Shown: positions 1-6,020 of the stretch, one piece after another | How positions within the stretch are numbered: the stretch's first letter is position 1 | How the letters are laid out: each line of letters begins with the position of its first letter | From: an uncultured Planctomycetaceae bacterium | GTDB taxonomy: Bacteria > Planctomycetota > Planctomycetia > Pirellulales > UBA1268 | Length of the DNA stretch: 10,069 nt | NCBI GenBank assembly: GCA_903949225.1 | Contig: CAJAYZ010000798.1 | Coordinates: 1 to 10,069 of the forward strand | Direction: 5' to 3' | Translations under genes and position numbers: made by a program | Notes under the pieces: model-generated | The model's input: only the letters and a program-made list of their open reading frames with translations | Database searches by the model: none | Told to the model about the DNA's origin: nothing

Positions 1-180
1 CAGCGGGAAACGCAGGTCCTTCGCCACATGGCCCTGGGACTCTCCAACAAGGAGATCGCCCAATCGCTGACGATCAGCGTCGAGACGGTGAAGGAGCATG
101 TCCAGAACATCCTCCGCAAGATCGCCGTCACCGACCGGACGCAGGCTGCAGTGTGGGCCGTGCGCCGGGGCCTCGTCTGA
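1..180 (+). CDS. LuxR/NarL-family transcriptional regulator, C-terminal HTH (5' end outside window)
   Basis: The first 59 codons of the window, read in frame 1 to a TGA, encode the end of a LuxR-type DNA-binding domain. The family's four-helix pattern is visible: an opening RET-VL--MA-G-SNKEIA stretch, the turn into SLTIS, the recognition helix VETVKEHVQNILRKI, and a closing helix with RTQAAVWAVRRG. This domain binds DNA as a dimer. It normally sits at the C-terminus of a NarL/FixJ-type response regulator behind a receiver domain, but that part lies upstream of the window, so the signal it senses cannot be judged. The gene ends 21 bp before the convergent recombinase gene, and I see no convincing terminator hairpin in the gap. 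I am sure of the HTH family. That it is a two-component response regulator rather than a stand-alone LuxR protein is inference. Confidence 0.9.
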   Translation, partial: QRETQVLRHMALGLSNKEIAQSLTISVETVKEHVQNILRKIAVTDRTQAAVWAVRRGLV

Positions 181-201
181 ACTTTCGCCGTCGCAGGCCG
201 G

Positions 202-1128
202 CTAGCGGGCGCGGGGATGGGCTTTGTCGAACGCGTCGAGAAGACGCGTGGTCGTCACGTGAGTGTAGATCTGCGTGGTGACAAGGCTCTTGTGCCCGAG
301 GAGCTCCTGGACGCTGCGGATGTCCGCTCCTGCGTCGAGCAGATGGGTGGCAAAACTGTGACGCAGGGTGTGGGGGCTGGCCCGCCCGACGAGCCCGGCC
401 GTGAGGAGATGTTTCTCGAGAAGCCGGGCAACGCCTCGCACCGACAGCCGCGTTCCGAATCGATTGGTGAACAACGGTTGAACACGGGTGACGGCTGGGC
501 CTCTCGGGTGGGGGCGGGAAGCGAGCCAGGCTTCGACCGCACGCTGGGCGTGGCGCCCGACGATTCCCAGGCGCTCCCGGCGTCCCTTGCCGCGAACCCT
601 CACCGTGCCGCCGCGGAGGTCGACATCGGTGTCGTCGACGCCGACGAGCTCGCGGACGCGGAGCCCCGCTGAATACATCAGTTCGAGGATTGCTCGGTCA
701 CGAAGCCCGCCAGCGGCCTTCGGTTGGGGAGCGGCAAGGAGGCGGCCGATTTCCTCGCCAGTGAGAAACTTGGGGAGCTTTCGCGCCCGTTTCGGACCCC
801 GCAGCGGCTTGGCGGGATTCGTCCGCACCCATCCCTCGCGCTGGCCGAAAGCGTAGAAGCTGCGGGTGCTTGCCAGCTTCCTCGCCACCGTCGCCGAGGC
901 GTAGCCGGCCGCGTGGAGTCCGCCGGCGAATCGCCGCAGGATCGTGCTCGTTGCATCGCCGGGGCTGCGACAGCCGGCCGAGGCGAGGAACTCCGCCAGT
1001 TGGAGAAGATCCTCGCGGTAGCTTTTGACGGTGAAGGGGGAGCAGCCCCGTTCTGCGACCATGGCCCCGAGGAAGCGCTCGATCACCGGCATGAATCCGG
1101 CGATGGCGTCAGGTGGCGGTGTGGGCAT
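202..1128 (-). CDS. Tyrosine recombinase of the XerC/XerD family
   Basis: This 308-residue protein has the two-domain layout of Xer recombinases: an N-terminal SAM-like core-binding domain (about residues 13-100) and a C-terminal catalytic domain (about 118-300). All six catalytic residues can be seen: R157 in SAGLRVRELVG, K181 in GKGRRER, H253 and R256 in HTLRHSFATHLL, H279 in LLGHKSL, and the nucleophile Y288 in TQIYTHV. Their spacing is identical to that of E. coli XerD as I remember it (R148, K172, H244, R247, H270, Y279; a constant offset of nine). Xer proteins resolve chromosome dimers at dif near the terminus. No dif-like site, integron cassette or other mobile gene is visible here, so a housekeeping role is more likely than a phage or integron integrase. 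I cannot tell XerC from XerD. The ATG at 1128 has a weak AGGGA upstream, and Met13 (1092) is a possible alternative start. It is probably co-transcribed with the small gene 24 bp upstream. Confidence 0.93.
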   Translation of the reverse strand: MPTPPPDAIAGFMPVIERFLGAMVAERGCSPFTVKSYREDLLQLAEFLASAGCRSPGDATSTILRRFAGGLHAAGYASATVARKLASTRSFYAFGQREGWVRTNPAKPLRGPKRARKLPKFLTGEEIGRLLAAPQPKAAGGLRDRAILELMYSAGLRVRELVGVDDTDVDLRGGTVRVRGKGRRERLGIVGRHAQRAVEAWLASRPHPRGPAVTRVQPLFTNRFGTRLSVRGVARLLEKHLLTAGLVGRASPHTLRHSFATHLLDAGADIRSVQELLGHKSLVTTQIYTHVTTTRLLDAFDKAHPRAR

Positions 1129-1152
1129 CGGGATCCCTGCCCCGGGGAGCGA

Positions 1153-1386
1153 TCAGGCCGTCCGGTCGGCCGGGGGTACAAAACGCACCCGGTTGACCCG
1201 CGGCGCGGCGTGGCGGACCTTTTCGCCGAGGACAGCGGCGTCGTGCCACGTGAAGCTCAGCTCCGGATCGGAGGCGAAGCGACCGAGGGTGCGAAGGGCT
1301 TCGGCACGGCTTTCGTCGTCGTACAGGAAGACGTACCGTTCGCCCCCCTTGACGAGGGCCATGACGTTGATGTCTCGGGCGGGCAT
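1153..1386 (-). CDS. Small conserved protein of unknown function (77 aa)
   Basis: I do not know a function for this gene. The 77-residue product begins MPARDINVMALVKGGERYVF and continues with an LYDDESRAEALRTLGRFA helix and an SFTWHDAAVLGEKVR segment. This looks like a compact soluble alpha/beta protein with no signal peptide, no membrane segment and no cysteine. I remember very similar short proteins (a VKG-ERY-FLYDD motif followed by RTLGRFA) from planctomycete genomes, often hypothetical, but could not check this. The reading frame stays open upstream to an ATG at 1638, but those 84 residues look like random Arg/Gly/Ala-rich translation, so I start at the ATG at 1386. An ATG at 1362 is also possible. 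It lies between bshB1 and xer on the same strand, 24 bp before xer, so an operon with xer is likely. Confidence 0.72.
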   Translation of the reverse strand: MPARDINVMALVKGGERYVFLYDDESRAEALRTLGRFASDPELSFTWHDAAVLGEKVRHAAPRVNRVRFVPPADRTA

Positions 1387-1606
1387 TGTGAAGACCCTGT
1401 GGGCCGAGGGAACGGCGGCGGACGCCCAAGCGGCCGCATTGAGGGTATCGGCCCGGGCCCACCGAGAGCCGCACGATTCCGTCGTTCGCCCCTCGAATCG
1501 CTCCCATCCGGCCAAGTCCCGGCGGCGCTCCCGTCTCCCCTCGGCAGTGCCCGCCGGCGCAGTTTGCCCGAGTGGCCGATCCGCTGTCGGCAGCCCTCGG
1601 AAGGCG
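1387..1606. other. Gap of 220 bp between bshB1-like gene and small gene
   Basis: Between the stop of the deacetylase gene and the chosen start of the small gene there are 220 bp in which I see no supported gene, tRNA, terminator or clear promoter. The small gene's frame remains open across the whole gap and into the end of bshB1, but the translation there lacks protein-like patterning. The gap is long for this tightly packed window. A promoter for the small gene and xer could lie here, but I cannot point to -35 and -10 elements. Confidence 0.4.
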
Positions 1607-2320
1607 TCAGAAAAGATCCCCGAAACCACGCAGTCCAATCGGTTCGCGGGAGGTGAACGGCTCGCCGCGGGCCACGCCGATCATCGAGCCCCACCACCGC
1701 GCCGCGGCATCGACGTTTTCAAGCACTGTCGGCGGGGACGTGGTCGGGGAGGAGGAGGAGGAGGAGGAGGACGGAGAGGGGAATTGGCTGGCGTAGCACG
1801 CGAGACTGCGGGCCTTGAGATCCCAGGTTGTGCTGATGTCGACGATGAACGCCGGACGGAGCAGCACTTTGAGGTGGACGCACGAGTAGTGGTAGACGCG
1901 CGACGGATGCCAGGGTTCACCCGGCAGGTCGCATTTCGTGAGTTTTGCCCAGAATCGCGCCGCATCGACGAGGCGGGTGGCGGCGACGTGGTCAGGGTGG
2001 GCGTCCACCCAGTGTGGCGAGAACAGCCATCTCGGGCGGGTGCGGCGGATCGTGGCGGCGAGGCTGGCACGGGCGGCGAGCGTGGCCCGGAGACGACGGT
2101 TGGGGAGGCCGAGATTCTCCCGCCAGGGGATCCCGAGCACGTCGGTGGCGGCGGCGGTCTCCCGGGCACGGATCTCGGTCGTGCCCCGCGGCGTCGGTTC
2201 ACCATCGGTGAGATCGAGGACGCCGACGCGCAGCCCGCGGGCAAGCATGAGCGCGATGGTGCCCCCCATGCCGAGTTCAGCATCGTCGGGATGGGGGGCG
2301 ATGACGAGGGCGTCGAGCAT
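1607..2320 (-). CDS. bshB1: PIG-L/LmbE-family N-acetylglucosaminyl deacetylase, BshB1-like
   Basis: The 237-residue product is a zinc-dependent deacetylase. BshB1 removes the acetyl group from N-acetylglucosaminyl-malate in bacillithiol synthesis, and relatives act on other GlcNAc conjugates. The signature motif APHPDDAELGMGG (residues 8-20) supplies H10, D12 and D13. WVDAHPDHVAA supplies H108 and H111. By comparison with Bacillus BcZBP (H12, D15, H113), H10, D13 and H111 bind zinc and D12 is the catalytic base. NLGLPNR and GEPFTSREPIGL are typical of the BshB1 branch. Oddly, a run of eight serines (residues 184-191) followed by PTTSPP sits between the conserved SQFP and the C-terminal segment. 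I chose the ATG at 2320 because GGAAG lies five bases upstream; the ATG at 2332 adds four residues. No bshA or bshC is in the window, so the bacillithiol role is inferred from family only. Confidence 0.85.
   Translation of the reverse strand: MLDALVIAPHPDDAELGMGGTIALMLARGLRVGVLDLTDGEPTPRGTTEIRARETAAATDVLGIPWRENLGLPNRRLRATLAARASLAATIRRTRPRWLFSPHWVDAHPDHVAATRLVDAARFWAKLTKCDLPGEPWHPSRVYHYSCVHLKVLLRPAFIVDISTTWDLKARSLACYASQFPSPSSSSSSSSPTTSPPTVLENVDAAARWWGSMIGVARGEPFTSREPIGLRGFGDLF
1748..1771 (-). repeat. (TCC)8 trinucleotide repeat encoding poly-Ser in the deacetylase
   Basis: Eight perfect GGA units on the + strand read as eight consecutive TCC serine codons on the coding strand. The register matches the codons, so gain or loss of units changes the length of the serine run without shifting the frame. 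It lies in a variable linker between two conserved parts of the enzyme. The exclusive use of one codon suggests recent slippage expansion. Confidence 0.9.
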
Positions 2321-2325
2321 GGGAG

Positions 2326-2330
2326 CTTCC
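2326..2330 (-). promoter_or_regulatory. Ribosome binding site deciding the bshB1-like start
   Basis: On the minus strand GGAAG is followed by five bases and then the ATG at 2320. It is a better Shine-Dalgarno match than what precedes the in-frame ATG at 2332 (only GCAGG four bases away). The site would itself be coding if the 2332 start were used. Confidence 0.45.
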
Positions 2331-2360
2331 ATGGGGCCTGCATGAATGGCACGGGGCCGG

Positions 2361-2388
2361 TTGTCAGGGGGTTCCCCGGGAGCATACT
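2361..2388 (+). promoter_or_regulatory. Candidate sigma-70-type promoter for the M32 carboxypeptidase
   Basis: TTGTCA (2361-2366, five of six matches to TTGACA) is separated by 16 bp from CATACT (2383-2388, four of six matches to TATAAT). This is the best promoter-like pair I can see in the 76-bp gap between the divergent deacetylase and carboxypeptidase genes. Transcription would begin around 2395, essentially at the ATG at 2397, which has no Shine-Dalgarno sequence. Planctomycete promoters are poorly defined, so this is tentative. Confidence 0.35.
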
Positions 2389-2396
2389 CTCCCCCC

Positions 2397-3965
2397 ATGC
2401 CCACCTCAGAAGAACCCCGCGTGAGTCCCCCCGATCTCCGCTCCGAGTATGCCGCTGCGGCCGCCCACGCACAGCGGACGGCGGTGCTGGCCTCGGTCGA
2501 ATCGCTCCTCGGCTGGGACGAGCAGACGATGTTGCCGCCGGCCGGCGGGGCGTACCGCGCCGACCAGGCAGCTGCCGTCGCTTCCTTGGTTCACGCGGCC
2601 CGCACCGAACCGGCACAGCAGGATCGCCTCGAGCGGCTCGCCGCATCGATGGAGGGGGGCGAGGGCGACTGGAGCGACGAGGAGCGTGTCACCGTCCTCC
2701 GCCTTCTCTGCGACCTCCGCAAGCAACTCCGACTGCCCGCGCGGCTGGTGGAGGAGATCGCGCGGGCCTGCATCGATGGACAGCAGGCGTGGGTCGAAGC
2801 CCGACGGCATTCGGACTGGAGGGGATTCGCCCCGCACCTCGCCCGCATCGTGAGGCTGAAGCGGGAGCAGGCAACCTGTCAGTCGCCCGACCTCGATCCC
2901 TACGACGCCCTCCTCGACGACCACGAACCAGGCGCCCGGTCGAGTGACGTCTCGGCGCTCTTCGACCGTTTGCGCCCCGGGATCGTGGCGCTTGTCCGGG
3001 CGTGCCATGGATCGAGTTGCCCTCCGCGGGACGACCTGCTGCGGCAGCATTTTCCCCGCGCAGCCCAGGAATTGTTCGTCCGGATGGTGGCCGAGAAAAT
3101 CGGCTTCGACTTCGCCCGTGGGCGGATCGACACCTCGGAGCACCCGTTTTGTAGCACTGCCGGGCCGCACGACTGCCGACTCACCACGCGCTGGGACGAG
3201 TCGTATCTTCCCACCGCCCTGTTCGGCGTGCTCCACGAGGCCGGTCACGGGCTTTACGAACAGGGCCTGCGGTCCGAGGCGTTCGGACTTCCGGGTGGCG
3301 AGGCGGCCTCGCTCGGCGTTCACGAGTCTCAATCACGGCTGTGGGAGAATCTCGTCGGTCGCTCGCTCCCGTTCTGGGAGTGGTGCCTGCCGCAGGCGCG
3401 GAGGATGTTCCCGGCGGCGTTGTCGGACGCATCCCCCGAGGCCGTCCAGCGGTCGTTGCTCGTCGTCCGTCCGTCGCTGATCCGTGTCGAGGCTGACGAG
3501 GTGACCTACAACCTTCACATCATGCTCCGCTTCGATCTCGAGCGGGCCCTCATCCGTGGGGAGCTCGCCGTGGCCGATCTTCCGGTCGCCTGGGACGATC
3601 GATTCGAGCAGGACTTCGGGATCCGCCCGGGCACCGCGGCCGAAGGGGTTCTCCAGGACATCCACTGGAGCGCCGGATTGATCGGCTACTTCCCCACCTA
3701 CACCCTCGGGAACGTCTACTCCGCACAGATGATGGCCGCGGTCGAGACCGATCTCCCCGATCTCCCCGCAGCCATCACCGCTGGGAGGTTCGGACCGCTT
3801 CTGGATTGGCTCCGGGAGCGGGTTCACAAGCACGGGCGATTGATCGATCCCGGACCGCTCGTTTCCGGGGCCACGGGTCGGCCTGTCTCGGAGCGGTGGC
3901 TGGTGGAGAGTCTGTGGGCCCGCTACGGACCGGCCCACGGGCTGGGAACGTTGCCCCCGTCGTGA
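2397..3965 (+). CDS. Carboxypeptidase Taq, M32 family zinc metallopeptidase
   Basis: This 522-residue cytoplasmic enzyme removes C-terminal amino acids from peptides using a single metal ion. The usual family length is about 500. The order of M32 motifs is complete: HPF at 249, the DCRLTTRW form of the DxRxTTR motif at 259, the metal-binding HEAGH (H280, E281, H284), HESQSRLWEN with the third ligand E310 (26 residues after H284, the same spacing I recall for the Pyrococcus furiosus enzyme), IRVEADEVTYNLHI around 362-375, and HWSAGLIGYFPTYTLGN from 423. The region before the catalytic core is helical, with an early LLGWDEQTMLPP segment that is also typical. No signal peptide is present. The ATG at 2397 is chosen because the conserved sequence begins soon after; the in-frame ATG at 2346 would add 17 low-complexity residues. 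It is divergent from bshB1, with a candidate promoter immediately before the start. A general peptide-turnover role is inferred. Confidence 0.95.
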   Translation: MPTSEEPRVSPPDLRSEYAAAAAHAQRTAVLASVESLLGWDEQTMLPPAGGAYRADQAAAVASLVHAARTEPAQQDRLERLAASMEGGEGDWSDEERVTVLRLLCDLRKQLRLPARLVEEIARACIDGQQAWVEARRHSDWRGFAPHLARIVRLKREQATCQSPDLDPYDALLDDHEPGARSSDVSALFDRLRPGIVALVRACHGSSCPPRDDLLRQHFPRAAQELFVRMVAEKIGFDFARGRIDTSEHPFCSTAGPHDCRLTTRWDESYLPTALFGVLHEAGHGLYEQGLRSEAFGLPGGEAASLGVHESQSRLWENLVGRSLPFWEWCLPQARRMFPAALSDASPEAVQRSLLVVRPSLIRVEADEVTYNLHIMLRFDLERALIRGELAVADLPVAWDDRFEQDFGIRPGTAAEGVLQDIHWSAGLIGYFPTYTLGNVYSAQMMAAVETDLPDLPAAITAGRFGPLLDWLRERVHKHGRLIDPGPLVSGATGRPVSERWLVESLWARYGPAHGLGTLPPS

Positions 3966-4033
3966 CCTCGACCGGCCCCTTGATCAGCGGCATGGAATGC
4001 CTCCAGACCGGGACGGTTGAGCCTTGGACCCGG

Positions 4034-4042
4034 TGGTACACT
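4034..4042 (+). promoter_or_regulatory. Possible extended -10 promoter element
   Basis: TGGTACACT fits the TGnTAnAnT form of an extended -10 element, with four of six bases of the -10 itself matching TATAAT. TTGAGC at 4017-4022 could serve as a -35 but the 14-bp spacer is too short for a standard promoter. It lies about 120 bp before the start of the membrane protein gene. It is weak evidence only. Confidence 0.2.
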
Positions 4043-4151
4043 CGAAGCCGAACTGGGCGGGATGAAGGCGATCGATCCGGTGGTCTTGGTGGCGTGTGGC
4101 CCCACCCGGGAGGCCGCGTCCCCCCGTCTGGATCGCCGATCACAAGCGGCT

Positions 4152-4156
4152 GGAGG
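4152..4156 (+). promoter_or_regulatory. Strong Shine-Dalgarno fixing the start at 4162
   Basis: GGAGG lies five bases before the ATG at 4162, inside the longer purine run GGAGGGGG. The in-frame ATG at 4096 has no comparable site, and the 22 residues between the two starts are Pro/Arg-rich and unlike the acidic protein that follows. This decides the start. Confidence 0.75.
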
Positions 4157-4161
4157 GGGCG

Positions 4162-5985
4162 ATGACTTTCGAGAACGACCGACCGGTGCCCGAAGGGGAT
4201 GACATCACTCCGGCCCCGTCGGCCGGGGATGACTCCCCGATCGACCGGGCATCTGCGGAGGCTTGGGAAAGCATCGAGCCCACGGATGCCGATCGCTTCG
4301 AACTCGGGATCGATGACGCGCCGGTCGGCATCGGAGAGACCTCCGAAGAGGAGCGTTCCCGTGTCGATGGAATGCCGGAAGGCTGGCTCGAGGGACCGGC
4401 CGACCTCGATGTTGCCATCGATGTCGGCCCCGACCCTCTTGCCGTGACCACCTCCGAAGACGATCCCGAGGCGTCGGGCGTTTCTCACGCCTCGCGGGTG
4501 CAGATCGGCACCGGCCAATCGGGTATCGCGTCGCCGAGCGATGTCGGTTCGTCGGTCAGCCCACCGGAGGAGCGTGCGGTCCGCACGCTAGCCGCAGAGG
4601 TTCCAGAGGATGAGCCCGTCTGGCCGGCCGGGACCGATCCGTTGCCCGAGGAGGAACTCCACTCCGGCGGCGAGAAGGCCGCGGATGAGTGGCGTGACAT
4701 CGTCGCGACAGTGCGTGATTGCCTGCCGTCGGAGTCGATCGGATTCGGCGCGTTCGTTGGTGAAGCGGAGGTTGTCGATCCCGCAGTCGCGGACTCCTAC
4801 CACGGAGACTCGCAGGGGATCGACGAATCCCAAGGCGAAACGATCGACGTCGGGGCGCTCTCGGCAGCCCTGCCCCCCGCTGTCGCCTCCAGTGCGATCG
4901 TGACGTCGGGACCGCGCTCGAAGCGAGCAGGCGGGGGATTGGGGCAGATGGTCGGCGTGGTGATCGGGGGCGTGCTGGCGATCCCCGTCACGCTGGCGAT
5001 CCTCCTGTTCGGGTTTCAGCGTGATCCCCTCCACGTCACTCCGAAGGTTCCTGACGGCCTTCGATTCCTCCTCCCGTCCCGTTTCCGCTCGGCCGGCGAG
5101 GAGAGACGCACCGACAAGACGACCGGGGGCCCAGGAAGGTTGACGCTCGATCAGATTTCTTCCCCGCCCGCCAGCGTCACGACCACGGCGGAGTCGGCGC
5201 CTGAACCGAGCATCACCCCCGCCGCTGCCACCCCGGCCCCTGTCGAGGGGGCGATCGTGGAGGGGGCGATCGCACCGGCCCCCGCTCCCGCCGATGCGGT
5301 CGAACTCGCCGGCAGTGGGCTTCCTGCCTCGCCTCAGCCGATCGAGGAAGTGGAGATCGTCGTCGATCCGGTGCTGGTCGACGCCGGGAGCGCGGGCATC
5401 GAAGCCGGGCGCGAGTCGGCCGGGATCGATCTTGCCACGGTCACGGCGGCGATCGGCGTGGCGACCAACGCCACCGATACGCTCGGCGAAGGAGCCTTTG
5501 GCGGGGATCCGGCTGCCCGCGAGCTGGCGCTGGTCGGGTGGTACCGGAGCTTGAGCCTCGTGGCGCTCGAATTGGCCAAGGCGGAACGGGCTGCGATCGA
5601 GTCGGGCCGATCGTCTTCCGAGGTCATCGATCGGTTTGCCGAGCTGCGCACAAGGTTGGCCCTTGATCGTCACGACGATCTGGAGCTTCTCGGCAGCATG
5701 TGGCTCGCCAGCGAGAAACGCCCCTCGGATGGGGCGATCCTCGTCGCGACGCTCGAAGCGGTCCGCCCCGTCGGTCCCTGGTGGGGTGGTCGGCTCGCCG
5801 TCGGAGGAGAGGCCCCCCATGGGCTGTCGTTCCTAAGCCGCAGTGCCCCCATGGCCCAGCCTGGCGATGCAGTCATCGTGGTCGGTGTTCTCGGGGAATC
5901 CGACACGATCTGGGCCGTCGATATCAGGACACCGCCGGCGGTTGGCAAAGCGGCGGGCGATGCGGTCGATCCCAACTCGTTCTGA
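4162..5985 (+). CDS. Acidic single-pass membrane protein of unknown function (607 aa)
   Basis: I do not recognise this protein. Residues 1-250 are rich in Asp, Glu, Ser, Gly and Pro, with few hydrophobic stretches, and look disordered. After a basic patch, SKRAG (253-257), residues 263-285 form one hydrophobic helix (MVGVVIGGVLAIPVTLAILLFGF). The basic patch suggests the acidic N-terminal part stays in the cytoplasm and the C-terminal part is outside the inner membrane. A Pro/Ala/Thr/Glu linker follows (about 330-385), with a short internal repeat VEGAI-VEGAI. The last 150 residues look folded: helices around GWYRSLSLVALELAKAE (from 460) and a following Arg-rich helix, then a beta-rich stretch with RPVGPWWGGRLAVGG and GDAVIVVGVL. 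I recall planctomycete hypothetical proteins with a similar N-terminal region, GG--A-P-----L---GFQ-DP helix and C-terminal domain, so lineage restriction is likely but unchecked. The amidase gene follows after 35 bp, so co-transcription is probable. Confidence 0.8.
   Translation: MTFENDRPVPEGDDITPAPSAGDDSPIDRASAEAWESIEPTDADRFELGIDDAPVGIGETSEEERSRVDGMPEGWLEGPADLDVAIDVGPDPLAVTTSEDDPEASGVSHASRVQIGTGQSGIASPSDVGSSVSPPEERAVRTLAAEVPEDEPVWPAGTDPLPEEELHSGGEKAADEWRDIVATVRDCLPSESIGFGAFVGEAEVVDPAVADSYHGDSQGIDESQGETIDVGALSAALPPAVASSAIVTSGPRSKRAGGGLGQMVGVVIGGVLAIPVTLAILLFGFQRDPLHVTPKVPDGLRFLLPSRFRSAGEERRTDKTTGGPGRLTLDQISSPPASVTTTAESAPEPSITPAAATPAPVEGAIVEGAIAPAPAPADAVELAGSGLPASPQPIEEVEIVVDPVLVDAGSAGIEAGRESAGIDLATVTAAIGVATNATDTLGEGAFGGDPAARELALVGWYRSLSLVALELAKAERAAIESGRSSSEVIDRFAELRTRLALDRHDDLELLGSMWLASEKRPSDGAILVATLEAVRPVGPWWGGRLAVGGEAPHGLSFLSRSAPMAQPGDAVIVVGVLGESDTIWAVDIRTPPAVGKAAGDAVDPNSF
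5242..5271 (+). repeat. Two tandem 15-bp units encoding VEGAI-VEGAI
   Basis: Two adjacent 15-bp units differ only in the third position of the first codon (GTC versus GTG), then share GAGGGGGCGATC. They sit in the Pro/Ala-rich linker of the membrane protein and keep the reading frame. They look like a small local duplication that lengthened the linker. Confidence 0.75.
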
Positions 5986-6007
5986 TCGACGGCGCGTTCA
6001 TCCCTGC

Positions 6008-6011
6008 GGAG
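6008..6011 (+). promoter_or_regulatory. Ribosome binding site deciding the amidase start
   Basis: GGAG lies nine bases before the ATG at 6021. The reading frame stays open far upstream, through the end of the membrane protein gene, but that translation is an Arg-rich shadow. The site, together with the onset of amidase-like sequence, supports the start at 6021. Confidence 0.55.
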
Positions 6012-6020
6012 CTTGATCGG

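Larger units (their letters stand above)
3966..4161 (+). other. Intergenic region before the membrane protein gene
   Basis: These 196 bp separate the carboxypeptidase stop from the next start codon. I see no gene in them. A short perfect inverted repeat, GGCAT-GGA-ATGCC at 3989-4001, lies 24 bp after the stop but has no T-run and is too weak to call a terminator. An extended -10-like element lies at 4034-4042, and a strong Shine-Dalgarno ends the region, so the downstream gene may have its own promoter here. Confidence 0.4.

Noticed and set aside
202..1128. Xer recombinase as evidence of a mobile element or integron
   Set aside because: No attachment repeats, cassette sites, transposase or phage genes are visible, and residue spacing matches housekeeping XerD.
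1567..1610. tRNA-like opening CCCGAGTGGCCGAT
   Set aside because: No T-arm consensus, no anticodon stem and no pairing acceptor ends at the right distance.
1025..2947. Long + strand open frame of 640 codons antisense to xer, the small gene and bshB1
   Set aside because: It is Arg/Gly/Pro-rich, shows no domain pattern and runs opposite genes with clear catalytic motifs. It is a high-GC shadow.
3989..4001. Perfect small inverted repeat GGCAT-GGA-ATGCC after the carboxypeptidase gene
   Set aside because: The stem is only five pairs and no T-run follows, so it does not qualify as an intrinsic terminator.
4588..5820. Minus-strand open frame of 410 codons inside the membrane protein gene
   Set aside because: Arg/Asp/Gly-rich translation without motifs; the + strand frame has a strong ribosome binding site, a membrane helix and a patterned C-terminal domain.
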